A stretch of 64,000 bases of DNA from Cordilura impudica (GCA_963682025.1 OY821520.1:135168738-135232737); one strand, 5' to 3'; shown: positions 1-11,391, counted from the stretch's first letter. Notes: generated from the letters alone by a model not told the origin. Numbers and translations: made by a program.

Positions 1-2154
1 TCCTACAGCATTTGACTTAACAGTTAGGCAACTTCTTGATACATCAACATGTGTTACACAATTAAAACTAAATAGTTGACTCTGCTCAATGATAGGTTGA
101 TTAAAAAAATTACTATTCAAAGGTACTGTTGGCAGTCGTGTGAAAGTTTCATTAAGTAATTCTACATCTATTTCCGTTGTATCTATTATCCTTGGTTTTC
201 CAATACCAATGTCACGTTTTTTCCATGTTTTTTTGGAACAAATTGCAAAGTAGAAGACAGATGAATAGTATGTTGATTTAGCACTCTTAATAGCTCGGTT
301 TACTTCTCTGCGTGCGTTACAATATTCTTCATGTAGTGAATCAGTTTTGAAACGTTTCCAACAACTAAAAGCTCTATCTCTGTGAGCAATTGCAGATTTA
401 ATATTACCATTAAACCATGGTTTTAATTCAAAACTAGTTTTTACAGCTTTCAACAGAACCGACCTATTGAAAATTTGTTCAATTTTGTTTTCTAAGAAGT
501 TAAGCTGACTTTCAGCATATAGCATGTAGTAAATTGAATTCCAATTAATATTTGCTAAATCAAAAGCTATGACAATATTATCCATATGTTTAAAGTCATA
601 GTATGTGGCATCATTCATAATAAGTTGGATCTGGAAATCAAAGGTAAGAAAAATTAAGTCGTGCTTTGAAAAACAGGACGCTGAAATCTGATCATAGAGT
701 AAAACTTTTCTTTTATCGCCAACAAATATTATATCCAATAGCGTGTTTGCTGTAGCTGAAAAATGGGTTGAAACTGTTGCATTTGTTGGATAAAGTCCAA
801 CTGTTTCCATATTATTTACTAAATAATTTTCCACTAGAAGATTTGAGTTGAAATCGCAACTATATCTTCAAATTTTACTGTTGAATTCTTGAAAAAATTT
901 TGGATATCAATATTGTGATGAGGTCTGTATACACAACCCAAAAGAATTTTGTTTCCATGCGCTGAAATTTCTACAAAGACATGTTCAATCTTTTCCATTG
1001 GCTTGGATTTACAATATAATTTACTATTTATTCCATTTCTAATATAAATAGCAACACCACCTGCATGAGTTGCTCTATCACAGCGATATAATTTATAGTC
1101 TTGCAAATCAAAACAAGTAAGAAAATTATAGTCGGTCTAGACCGACTTTACGATACCCTATACCATGCGTTTGGAAACCCTATCTCGTAGGCCCAACTAA
1201 CTGGACTTAGAAAATAAGCAAAAACCAAATTTGAGTGGGATTTTTATTAATTTTTTTGGCTGCAGACATGAAAAAGTTCATATCGGATGCTATATCTATA
1301 TAGGGACTTGGTCCGAAAATGGTCCGATCCTGATCATGTTTGGTAAAGTCTCTTGTATTTTGCAAAAATATATACAAGCGAAATTTGAGAAGAATCAGTG
1401 CAATATTTTTGTTTTTTAATAGATTTAAATGAAGATCGGGAAGCAGCTCTATATGGGCTCAAAGGCATCATTTTTGGACTACTCATTAATGGATGTAATG
1501 AACGCATATAAACCCAATTTGAGTAAGATCTATATGACAATTTGGATCTTATGGCAATTTATGTCGATTTCATATGGGTAATTTGTATGGGGGCTAGGTC
1601 TGAACATGGACCGATTCTCACCAATTTCAATAGAGTTCATCCCATGGCCGATAAAAGCTTATGTACCAAATTTTTTCAAAATACATTCATATTTGCGACC
1701 TGCAGTTTGATTACAAACTTTACATGGACACACAGACGGACGGACGGACGGACGGACGGACGTTGTTAAATCAACTCAGAAAGTGATTCTGATTCGATCA
1801 GTATAATTAAAGATGGGTCTAGGTCAAATATTTTTGGTTGTTACAAACAGCAGCACAAAGTCATTATACCCAAACCACATAGTGGTATAGGGTATAAATA
1901 GTATCAGGAACAAGCAGGTCAAACGACGTCTTAGATACACATACAACATCAACGCCTGAATTTTCAAATATAAAGGAAAACTCGTCCATCTTATTGTTTA
2001 GACTTTGCGCATTTATGTGACAAATATTTAAACCACTTTTCTGCTTACAAAGTACTCGAACCATATCAGAAGTAACATCTTTAGATCTACACGTTGTACT
2101 ACCTGAACAATATGTCATAAAAACAAAAAAGATTTTTAAAAAAAAACAACGCAT
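1..2154 (-). pseudogene. LINE ORF2 (endonuclease and linker), 5' part, interrupted
   Basis: Non-LTR retrotransposon ORF2, reading leftwards and running off the window start. The endonuclease N-terminus (NICHINAQSLNNK, then DVVCVSKTSF) lies at about 1900-2035. The rest (CDRATHAGGVAIYIRNG, GCVYRPH, then FSKHDLIFL in the SDH-motif position) lies at about 640-1107. Below 640 comes the basic linker typical of CR1/Jockey-group LINEs (LKPWFNGNIKSAIAHRDRAF, then an AK..YY motif). A HINE-A element (1112-1896) splits the frame. The glutamate normally found in the VSETxF motif is K here, so the copy is probably catalytically dead. The reverse transcriptase would lie left of the window. Start ATG at 2154 is uncertain. 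Confidence 0.85.
1112..1896 (-). mobile_element. HINE-A copy 1 (Helentron-like, DINE-1/mini-me type)
   Basis: About 785-bp interspersed repeat, reversed relative to its family. Family hallmarks: one end TATACCCTATACCAC, a GTCY microsatellite (here ACGG repeats at 1736-1761), a matching subterminal inverted repeat, a palindromic stem GTCGGTCTAGACCGAC at the other end, and a terminal ACTTGT. It inserted into LINE ORF2 with no target duplication. Removing it between T and T restores the endonuclease frame. That fits known Helentron-associated elements; the family name is inferred. No protein coding. Confidence 0.75.
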
Positions 2155-2329
2155 GCATATTTAAAAGGGCCAAGAATAGAACATATTAAATGACTGAAAT
2201 TTTTCAAAAACATTCTGAAAATACAAATTAAAATAACATAAACATGAACATTAGATATTCGTAGATTTCCATAATATAAACAAAGCATCAGCAAACAATG
2301 GACATCAGTTCTGGCAATAAGCATTATCA

Positions 2330-2837
2330 TTACGAAACATATGTATTATCAAGTTCATCAATAGAGTCGACATGAACTGGTTGATCATCTTGTCTAATTT
2401 TTACATACACTAAACCACGTTTAGTAAATGCCGAGTGTAATTGTTGAATTTTCTTTTTCGTATCGCCGACTGCAATATTTTGTGGTTTGTGGAAGTAAAA
2501 TTTTCATTTAAATAAAAAGGACGATCTGAACCAAGACCAATATGGTCTAAAACTGGCGTAGATTTATTCATTTTTCGAAAATTTGCAATAGTTTTCAAAA
2601 TAAAATTTTTGTCATACGGAGAAAAAAAGCTTCAATTGCTGTATTGCGCTGTATTTGTGTTTTTAGAAAATGTACTTCACTTTTTAGTCCCATAATTTCT
2701 CCCGCCACTGTCTCAATTTTTGTTACTAATTGATTAATATCGATAATATCACTCTTTAATTCATTAAATCTCTTTTCAAACATACTTTCCAGGCGAGCTT
2801 CACTTTTTTGAAACATTTCCTTTATAAGGCCAAGCAT
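2330..2837 (-). pseudogene. LINE ORF1, frameshifted
   Basis: Upstream ORF of the same LINE. An N-terminal amphipathic, coiled-coil-like region (EMFQKSEARLESMFEKRF, about 2690-2830) is followed by the C-terminal domain common to insect CR1-group ORF1 proteins (TPVLDHIGLGSDRPFYLNEN, then LHSAFTKRGLVYVK and VDSIDELD). At least two frame breaks are needed, one near 2625 in a T run and one near 2465. The stop is at 2330, upstream of the ORF2 start. The start at 2837 is a guess: an alternative ATG at 2886 needs another frameshift. The usual role is RNA binding in the retrotransposition particle; this copy is dead. Confidence 0.75.
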
Positions 2838-2903
2838 GCATACTAACACTGCTGTTGATGTCGTCGTGGGTGTTGTTGTAACTCATTTTTACTTTAGTTA
2901 TTA

Positions 2904-3099
2904 TGCGGCCTACACACGAGGCAACCAGTTGAAGCAATGGTTTTATCAACAATGATATACACGTAGCAACGGTTGCCTCAACCAACGAAAAATATCAAAA
3001 CTTTTTGATATTTCTGGCTAATTGAGGCAACCGTTGCTACGTGTATATCATTGTTGATACAACCATTGCTTCAACTGGTTGCCTCGTGTGTAGGCCGCA
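2904..3099. mobile_element. PIF/Harbinger-like MITE, near-perfect hairpin
   Basis: Two arms of about 77 bp (TGCGGCCTACACACGAGGCA at the left, its complement at the right) around a ~40-bp loop make a 196-bp foldback. Both sides carry TTA (2901-2903 and 3100-3102), the 3-bp target duplication typical of PIF/Harbinger elements. It lies just upstream of the LINE ORF1. No coding capacity. Confidence 0.75.
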
Positions 3100-3102
3100 T
3101 TA

Positions 3103-4185
3103 TATTTATTTTCTTTTTTATTTTTGTTTTAACAGATTGTTGTAGAGTGTATTGTTCGTATTCGTTGTTTTCTTCTGTGTTTGCAAGTATTAAGCCTTAA
3201 CTTATTTTAGATAGGCAAATAAGGCACTAATTTAAGGTACTGGGTACTGTTCCTGTATTTAAGTTTGTGGGTAAATTAGCATTAAATGATTAACATATTA
3301 TACCTTGAATTATTGGCACCAAACACTGAATTAATGAAACTCTTCAGTTCGAATTGTTTATTTGTTGTAGTTAATGTATTTTGATAGTTTTTGTATATAT
3401 TAATCCACAAATTATTTATTATAAAAAAAGTTACAGAGCACAAAAAAACACGTCCACTCTCTTTTATGATCTTTTAACGTTTGTATATACCAAAATTGAT
3501 ATTGAGATCTCGAAATCCCGAAAAATTCTTTATTACAAAATCTTGCAAAAGTTAGTTCCGTTTGACATCCTTATTAAACACAGTACAACGTGTAGAATAA
3601 CATGTACAATATTATTAGCATATTACTCATACGTCAAAAAGTTGGTTTGAGAATAGACTTGACCATATAGGTATAGCAAACATGTTAATAATAGCTCTGT
3701 TCGTTTATTTTCCCAGAAAAAAACGCAATTTCAGAGAGTAAGAAAAATTAGTTCTCAAAAACAAATATCCAAAATAGCAAACGAACAGCAACTTGTAAAA
3801 ATTTGCAAGTTCATAGAAACAGCTGATTGTAAACACATTTGAAAGTGAAGAAGAAGTGAAACTTTAAATTAAAAAAAAAAAATAAACCTTAATTAGAAGA
3901 ATTTATTTTATTTAACGTGTAAAAATATTCACTGAAACTAATAACATTACCTATTTTGAAAATAAACATTTGTTATGACAGAAATTGACAGCTACACATA
4001 TTTGTTTTTTTTTCTTTTGGCCAGAACCGGTTTTAAAAGATTAAAATTAATAAAACCTAGTTATGTGAATATTTACTAAGTTCTTCCATCGTTAATTTCC
4101 TCAGAATTATTATTTAAAATTTTTGGACAAAAATAGAATTGTAGTATTTTTGCTTTATTTACCACAAAACTCATTCATATATTTG
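3103..4185. other. AT-rich sequence, nothing recognised
   Basis: No gene, RNA or repeat family recognised on either strand. Short open frames here (for example 3381-3650) are low-complexity and start in AT-rich sequence. The first part (3100-3250) may be the LINE 5' untranslated region. Confidence 0.5.
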
Positions 4186-6310
4186 TATACCCTCCATCCC
4201 AGTGTGCAGAGGGTATATGTATATAAGTTTGACATTCCGTTTGTAATAATTAGAAAAAAAAATTTTGGGCTGCACAAAATATATATATTTCTGATCTTTA
4301 TAACATGCAGAGTTGATATAGCGATGTCCGTCTGTCCGTCTGTGGAAATCACGATGACGTCTTCAATCGGGTAGCTAGGGTGCTCGTTGGTATAAAAAAT
4401 GATTCACTAACATCCTGAAAAGTTTGCTATCCAAAATTGTCCAAATCGGTTCATTAGGTCCTGAGAATTGAATGAAGAAGTAAAAAAAGTCTTGAAAAAA
4501 TATGATTTATTAACGTTGTTCTTGTCACGATCATCACGCCCTCAATAGGATAACTGGGGCGCTCGTTTTTAGTCAGAAAGATTGACTAACATCTTAAGAT
4601 GGTTTCTGTTTGAAAAATCATGAAAATCCCGAGAAAGCACTGAAAAAGTAAAAAAAAATTTAAAAATATATGTTTCTGTATTGTTCTTGTTGTTACTCTA
4701 AATGTTATATTGTTTTCATAGCTAGACTTGTTGTTTTTTCGGCCGCTATGGTAATAATATAATAAAAAATAACCCTTTGTGAATTTTTTTTCAAATCTGG
4801 TAGAAAAATTTTAAAGTTTCCATTGTTTTGGCATCACTAAAAAAATTTGTTAGTTATTTTTGTCATCGCCACGAGCCTGCCTGCAAAGTTTCAGATCGAT
4901 TGGGTCACGGTAAAGGGGTTAAAAATCGATCCAAAATTTTGACTGCAAGCAGACAAGCAGACACTACGAGTTAATATAAAGGGAGTAAAAATTCACCAAC
5001 ATCTAAAGCAAATAATGCTAAACTACCTAGTTGTTAATAAAACAAAAACAATGTGAATTTACCAAAAAAAAATTGTACGTATTAATTTATTTAAAGAAAA
5101 ACAACAATAACTTTTGATGTTGTATTTTTTGTGTGTAATACTTATTTACATATACATACATACATATATTAAATAATAAAATTATATACATATATTCTAT
5201 ATAGGTATCTATATTCATAATAACCGCATGTTAGACATAAATCGGTATATTATTTTATTTATATAAAATTCTCCAATATGTATTTTGTTTTAGGGAAAAT
5301 AAATTTGTTTTGTATTAACAAACAGAGTGTCACTTCAGTTTGCTCAGTGTTGCTATGCCACAGTAGATGGCGCCACAATTTTTGTTCTTATTAGCTTTGC
5401 AATAGTTATTTCTATTTTAACATTTCAATTAACATTTTCAATTAGATATCAAACACAACAATGTTAAGAGTATACACACTGCTGGTCTTTTATTTCATAC
5501 GTTTTTCCATTATTCTTTTACAAATATGACCATAAGTTTGGCATATTAACTTTTTGTTGTGCTTACAAAATGAAGTTACCGAGTTCATCAATGAGTTTTT
5601 TGCTTTCAAAACAATACTACATCGTTTTATAAAATTATTATTCCGCTTTACCTGCAAAATATCTGATTGCGATTACATATAATTTTTAATTATAATAATT
5701 CATAGTAATTAATTTTTATAATTAATAGAGCATTACTATTGACATATGTAAATATAAAACTTCAGCTTTTAAATTTTCCATTCAAATTTAAGAAAATAAT
5801 AAATAAATCATCTGAAATTAAAAAATATTGTGATTCAGCAGACATTAATAGCATTTCAGGACAAGAAAACATTAATTTTAATTCAATGAAGTTTAGAAAA
5901 CCTCAAATGATATTTAAGAATTGCGAAGAAAGTTTGAAGTTTTTCAGAAATAAAGATTACAAATTATTTTATATAAAATTTTTGGGACATTTGGTTTTTT
6001 GCGTTCATGATGACTTCAAAATTTGACTTTATGGTTTGCAAAGTAAAACCCAAAAAATTTAAGTTCGATAATTCCCAGGTACTAGTATTTGGAGTCAATA
6101 AATGAATATATATTTTATTAACATGATTTTATTCAAAATCAAAATTTGGCATCACTGGGTTAGATTTTGTATTGTATTGTGTTATTTTGTGTTATCACAA
6201 AATCTAATAGTGAAAACTCCCTTTTAATGTGTAAAAAAAATTTAATTTTTCCAAATATGGCTATATTTTAACAAAAAAATTGGGAGAGCTTTATAGACCA
6301 AGAGTTGCTC
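4186..6310 (+). mobile_element. HINE-B copy 1, 3'-decayed
   Basis: Begins TATACCCTCCATCCCAG, followed by a GTCY run at 4327-4342. It is collinear with the complete copy at 45969-48824 and the reverse copy at 30668-33682. Shared landmarks are a CAGTAGATGGCGCCAC motif (5361-5376) and the segment near 5740-6000. The terminal stem-loop and ACTTGT end are missing, and internal segments present in the other copies are deleted, so the right boundary is approximate. No protein: open frames such as 5739-6026 are chance frames in AT-rich repeat. Confidence 0.7.
5361..5376 (+). promoter_or_regulatory. CTCF-like motif in HINE-B copy 1
   Basis: CAGTAGATGGCGCCAC contains the AG-N-TGGCGC core resembling the Drosophila CTCF motif. 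The same 16 bases occur in the other two HINE-B copies (32498-32513 reversed, 47122-47137). Binding is inferred only. Confidence 0.35.
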
Positions 6311-7128
6311 TTGAAATAAACAAAAATCATCTGTTAAGCGGATCAACCCAAAGCCAATCTAAAAAATTAAAAAAAAAAATATCGGAGCAAAAGAACGCAG
6401 TGTCAGCAGATCTTCAATGTACATCGTTGGCAAGCACTTAACATAATATGTATGTACATATGAGACATAGTTTATCTGAATCATTAAATTGGAAGAAGAC
6501 GTAATTATTCAGAAAAATAAAATACACAAGGGATTGTCTTGAAAGAGAATATACTGATTGACTTATGAATAAACTACTAGGTGGGATATCTGTACATTTT
6601 CGCTAAGGTTTTGACCCTGAATAAATAAAACCAACAAAAGAAAACTGAAGGCAAACATGTTTATAAATTTAGTATTTAAGTTAGAAACAAAATCAACCTC
6701 TGTCATTACTAATGAAGACATCTCCGTAAAAGAGAATAATAGCAACTTATTGAAAACATCAAGTGGTTGTGAGCACGGTTTGATTTGTGACATGAATTGC
6801 ATTTTGTTGGAATTATAAATTGTGTCGATCCCCTAGCAACAGTACTAGAAGATTACCCTGAAAAAAGTGTATAATGCAATTATATTAATCAAAGGGACCT
6901 TTTTACTAATTAATAAGATAAATACGTATTTTCGGGGATAACCCGAAATTTTTAAATTAACCCGAAATTTTAAATTAAAAAATAATCAAGATGATTTCTC
7001 CAAATAGTCTAGATGATTATTAATTTCTTAAAAATTGTTTATAAATTTTCACACGTCCCAAGAAAAATCTAAAATTCAATCATAATTCTTTTTTAAATTA
7101 AATCAAAAATTTTCAATACAAATCGATT
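6311..7128. other. No gene recognised
   Basis: AT-rich. A short direct repeat of ACCCGAAATTT occurs around 6943-6975. The reverse frame at 6563-6802 has no recognisable domain. Probably decayed repeat sequence. Confidence 0.4.
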
Positions 7129-8210
7129 TTAAACCCTCAAATTATATATATGCAGAGGGTATATATCAGTTTATCATTCCGTTTATAACGCATCGAAATA
7201 AATTCCTGAGCCCATAAACAATATATTTTCTTGATCCTTATAACAAGAGAAGTTGTTTTTTTTAAATACATTTTTTTAAGTACAATTCTTCAAAAAGTAC
7301 TTTTCTTAAAGTATCCTTTTTTAAAATACCTTTTTAAAAAAAGTTACCTGGTTTTTTAAGTACCTTTCCTTAAAAAGTATAATTTTTTTTTTAAAAAGTC
7401 CCTCGCTTTAGAAAGTACCTATTCTCTAAAAAAAGGTTTTTTCTTAACAAATAATCATTAGAAAAACATCTTTTCTTAAACAAGTATATTTTCTTAAAAA
7501 TCTACCCTTTTTTAAAAAGAACATTTTCTTAAAAAGTATTTTTTTAAAGTTCACTTTTTTTTAAAAAGTACCTTTTTAAAAGGATAACTTTCTTCTTAAA
7601 GTAAATTTTCTTAGAAATTTACCTTTTCTCAAACAAGGATCTTTTGTATAAAATAACTTTTTTTAAATAAATTTTTTTAAAAAAATTTAATTCTTTTAAA
7701 GTACTTTTTAAAAACAGCACATTTTCCTGGTATATGGCAAACTAAAAATTGCCAAGTTTTTTAAAAACTTTTATTTTGAAGTACCGCATAATTTTTAGCT
7801 CTCAAAACTTTAAAAAGTATCATTCCTTATGGTGACTATTGGTAATCTGTTGTAATGCATTGAACAATGAATTGCGAGCCCATAAAGTATTTGTATTCTT
7901 AATCCCTATAACAACCCGAGTCCATATAATGTCCGTACATGCGTCGGTCTGTCTGTCTTTTGAAATTACGGTCATTCAACAAAATAAACCATTTACCTAA
8001 GTAAAATTAAAATAATATTGTTTGTCGTTACTACGAGCAGGTTGGTGTTTGAAATGGGTTAAATAGGGCATCACTGTGTCAAGATATGGTCTAAAATATG
8101 GAGATACCTCCAATAATGTTAAAAAAATCGGTGCATTTGCTGAAATAATTTGGTAGTAAGTTTAACAAATTGTTTACTTTTTCAAATATTTTATTTATAT
8201 TTATTATCAA
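7129..8210 (+). mobile_element. HINE-D copy 1, left part
   Basis: Short relative of HINE-B. Two family 5' segments (7129-7255 and 7850-8210) flank a minisatellite. The first has the GCAGAGGGTATATA start; the second has a GTCTGTCTGTC run near 7945 and continues into TTATTATCAA at 8201-8210. The element resumes at 11328, where the final stem-loop and ACTTGT end are found. A Helitron separates the parts. Confidence 0.65.
7256..7735. repeat. Degenerate AAAAAGTACC minisatellite, array 1
   Basis: Runs of A and T broken every 16-22 bp by GTAC-type cores (AAAAAGTACCTTTTCTTA-like). The same array type occurs at 14845-18000, 37225-38530, 41900-42045 and 42535-42870. No coding capacity. Confidence 0.7.
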
Positions 8211-8639
8211 CTAGCTGTTTTTACCCGGTCTTGCCCGGGATCCAAAGGCCTTTGACTTGAAAAATGGTTCACTATGCGCTGAGAGCTTAGTGCTCAATGA
8301 ACAAATTCCTCAAAAACATTAACTTTCGCTCCAAAAATTTGTATGGGATTGAGGAATTTGTTCTTGATAAAAAAAAATCCCCAATGTTTACGTATTTTGG
8401 AGAGTAAATTCATTTTTTATTTCAATTCAAAATTTTTTGCAAATTAAAGGAATCAGAAGTTTTAAAAATTGAAGAACTTCATTCAACAAATGATCGGCAT
8501 TGAGCACAGACATAAATTTGAAGTTTCAAAAATGGAAACTGAATGCGAAGTTTAAAATTGTGCCGCAAGGTTGCTTTAAGCAACTGCTTATAGTATATGT
8601 TTGTCCTATTTTGATCAACAGATAATTATAGCACATACG

Positions 8640-9130
8640 TAGATAAAATTTGTCATAAAACTTTTCACTCAGCTGTGTTCCACGAGCGAGTTGCGACCGC
8701 GGCCACGCGTTTGTCGGCCACATCCGTGCTGCCGCGTAGTTATTGTTAACTTATTTTAATTGCCAAAATATATATGTTTCAGATCATTTCGATATTTTAG
8801 CTGAGCTGTGTCCCGCCATCATGTCGCGTCTGCTTCCGCGAGCCGCTTCCGCGCGTTTGGCAGCCACACCAGTGCTGCCGCGCAGTTGTTGTCAACTTAT
8901 GGTAATTGCCAAATTATATTTTACAGATCATTCCGATATTTCAGCTAAGCTCTGTTCCGCGAGCGCGTCGCGTCGCGTCCGCGCGTTCGGCAGCCACACC
9001 ATTGCTACCGCGCAGTTGTCGTCAACTTAGTTTAATCGCCAAAATATATTTTTCAGGTCATTCCGATATTTTTGCTGAGCTGTGTTCAGCAGGCGCGTCG
9101 CGTCGCGTCCGCGCCCCGATTCCGCGCACC
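8640..9130. repeat. GC-rich ~130-bp tandem array inside Helitron H1
   Basis: Three to four units, each with GAGCTGTGTTCCGCGAGCG, GTCGCGTCCGCGCG, a GCAGCCACACC box, GCCGCGCAGTTGT and GATCATTCCGATATTT. Unit starts are near 8668, 8800, 8940 and 9070. It is much richer in GC and CpG than its surroundings. Frames of 95 and 155 codons across it reflect the base composition and the repeats. Reverse copies lie at 63740-64000. Confidence 0.75.
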
Positions 9131-9641
9131 GAAATGATGCTATTGAAAAGAATACAGATATTAAATAATTTTTTTGTAGGAGAGATATTGAGAGCAGCAT
9201 GGAGAATTTGTTCATTTATTTCGGGGACATTTTTAATATTTGGGAAATTTGTTCATCGTGAACTTATTCCCCAATTTTTCGGGGAACAAGTACATTTTTT
9301 TGGGGAATTTATTCATTTGGGACTAAGTACCCCGCGCCTGCTTACCATTACAACTAACTATGTTTATGCATGATTCAGGCATTTCCGCATCTCTGAACAA
9401 AGCTAGCTAAGCTGCGTTCCGCGAGCGCATCGAGATGATGCTATTGAAAAGAATACAGATTTTAAATGCGTATATTGCAGGACAGATATTGAGATCAGTG
9501 TGCAAATTTTCACTTAAATAAATATTTTACAAAATTCATTCAAATATGTAAAAGTTTAAGAAAGAATTTGTGGAATAAGTTAATTTTTTATTTCGTTTTT
9601 AAAAAAATGGGAAATTTGTTCATTTCTGTTGGGGACCTTTT

Positions 9642-10412
9642 TATACCCTATACCACTATGTGGTTTGGGTATAATGACTTTGTGCTGCTGTTTGTAACAA
9701 CCAAAAATATTTGAACTAGACCCATCTTTAATTATACCGATCGAATCAGAATCACTTTCTGAGTTGATTTAACAATGTCCGTCCGTCCGTCCGTCTGTCT
9801 GTGTGTCCATGTAAAGCTTGTAATCAAACTGCAGGTCGCAAATAGGAATATATTTTGATGAAATTTGGTATATAAGCTTTTGGCGGCCATGGGATGAACG
9901 CTGTTGAAATTGATGAGAATCGGCCCATGTTCAGACCTAGCCCCCATACAAATTACCCAATCGACATAAACTGCCATAAGATCCAAATTGTCATATAGAT
10001 CTTACTCAAATTGGGTTTGTTTGCGTTCATTACATCCACTAATGAGTAGTCCAAAAATGATCCCTTTGACCCCATATAGAGCTGCTTCCCGATCTTCACT
10101 TAAATCTATTAAAAAACAAAAATATTGCACTGATTCTTCTCAAATTTTGTTTGTATATATTTTTGCAAAATACAAGAGACTTTACCAAACATGATCAGGA
10201 TCGGTCCATTTTTGGACCTAGTCCCTTTATAGATATAGCATCCGATATGAACTTTTTCATATCTGCAGCCAAAAAAAAATAAAAAAAAATCCCACTCAAA
10301 TTTGGTTTTTGCTTATTTTCAATGTCCAGTTAGTTGGGCCTAAGAGATAGTGTTTATAAACGCATGGTATAGGGTATCGTATAGTCGGACCGACTATAAT
10401 TTTCTTACTTGT
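9642..10412 (+). mobile_element. HINE-A copy 2, complete
   Basis: Starts TATACCCTATACCACTATGT and has GTCCGTCCGTCTGTCTG near 9777. It ends with a slightly mutated stem (GTCGGACCGAC) and CTTACTTGT. It is nested in Helitron H1 between T residues, with no visible target duplication, so it is younger than H1. Open frames on both strands within it are chance frames shared by all copies. Confidence 0.8.
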
Positions 10413-10439
10413 TTAAATTTGGGGAATTTGTTCATCGTG

Positions 10440-11300
10440 AATTTATTCCCGTGTGTACCAAATTTCAGAGAAATCCGTTGAAAAATACAAATTTGTATAG
10501 CGAACATATGTACCAAAAACGGAAAATGGGTTTTATAAGAAAGTGGGCGTGAAGGTAGGCGTGGCCAGAAAGATATATAATCCGACCTTCGCTGGAGTAC
10601 AGAGAACACGTGTACCAAATTTCAGGGAAAGCCGTTGAAAAATAAAAGCTAGTATAGCAGTCAAACGAAGAAACAAATAAAAGGAAAAAAAATTAATTTT
10701 ATATACATAGAAGTAGGCGCAAAATTAGGCGTGGCCAGTAAGAAGCATATTGAGACCTTACCGGAGTACAGAGATCGTGCGTACCAAATTTTAGAGAAAT
10801 CCATTGAAAAATATAAATTTGTATAGCAAACAATTATACCAAAAAACAGAAAATGAATTTTGTATAAAAAGTGGGCGTAAAAGTAGGCACGGCCGTAAGT
10901 ATCATACCGTGACCTTTCCTGGGGTACAGAGATCGTGCATTCCAAATAAAAATTTTTATAGCAAACAATTATACCAAAAAACAGAAAATGAATTGTGAAC
11001 AAAAAGTGGGCGTAAAAGTAGGCGTGGTCAGTAAGAATGATATGGCGACCTTTCCTGGAGTACAGGAATTGTGTGTACCAAATTTCAGAGAAATCCGTTG
11101 AAAAGTAACAATTTGTATAGCGAACAATTATACCAAAAAACAGAAAATGAATTGTGTACAAAAAGTGGGCGTAAATGTAGGCGTTGTCGGTAAGAATGAT
11201 ATGGCGACCTTTCCTGGAGCACAGAGATCGTGTGTACCAAATTTCATAGAAATCCGTTGAAAAATAAAAATTTGTATACCGGTCAAACAAACAACCAAAC
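10440..11300. repeat. ~160-bp tandem array inside Helitron H1
   Basis: About six units. Each carries GTGTACCAAATTTCAGAGAA, ATCCGTTGAAAAATA, TACCAAAAAACAGAAAATGA, AGTGGGCGTAAAAGTAGGCG and CCTTTCCTGGAGTACAGAGA. Unit starts are near 10453, 10610, 10777, 11073 and 11231; the one near 10936 is truncated. The period is close to 53 codons, so the minus strand shows a 213-codon internally repeated open frame that I do not regard as a gene. Confidence 0.8.
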
Positions 11301-11327
11301 AAACAGAAAATGAATTTTATATATAGA

Positions 11328-11391
11328 TACTCAAACCGAGGTGGAGGGTATCAAAGATTCGGCACAGTCGAATTTAACACTCTTACTTGTT
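11328..11391 (+). mobile_element. HINE-D copy 1, right end with stem-loop
   Basis: Holds the 3' subterminal inverted repeat GAGGTGGAGGGTATC, the stem-loop TTCGGCACAGTCGAA and the terminal TTACTTGT. It is separated from 7129-8210 by Helitron H1. Confidence 0.75.

Larger units (their letters stand above)
8211..11327 (-). mobile_element. Complete non-autonomous Helitron (H1) with internal tandem arrays
   Basis: Read on the minus strand, the element begins TCTATATATAAAATTC at 11327. It ends at 8211 with a small hairpin (CCCGG-GCAAGA-CCGGG) followed by TAAAAACAGCTAG, that is 5'-TC and CTAG-3', as in rolling-circle Helitrons. Removing it joins ATTATCAA to TACTCAAACC, which matches the uninterrupted HINE-B copy at 48754-48770. 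Insertion was therefore between A and T with no duplication. Inside, in element order, are a ~160-bp tandem array (10440-11300), a spacer holding a later HINE-A (9642-10412), and a GC-rich ~130-bp tandem array (8640-9130). No Rep/helicase gene, so non-autonomous. The same arrangement starts at 62449. Confidence 0.85.

Noticed and set aside
5739..6026. 95-codon frame in HINE-B copy 1
   Set aside because: The matching segment in copies 2 and 3 is not open, so no coding conservation.
8743..9373. 95- and 155-codon frames in the GC-rich array
   Set aside because: They repeat the same peptide per tandem unit and result from the high GC content of a Helitron-internal array.
10661..11302. 213-codon internally repeated frame on the minus strand, with a partner at 62480-62683
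   Set aside because: The tandem unit is close to a multiple of three, so the frame stays open by periodicity. Units include frame-breaking truncations and no known fold.
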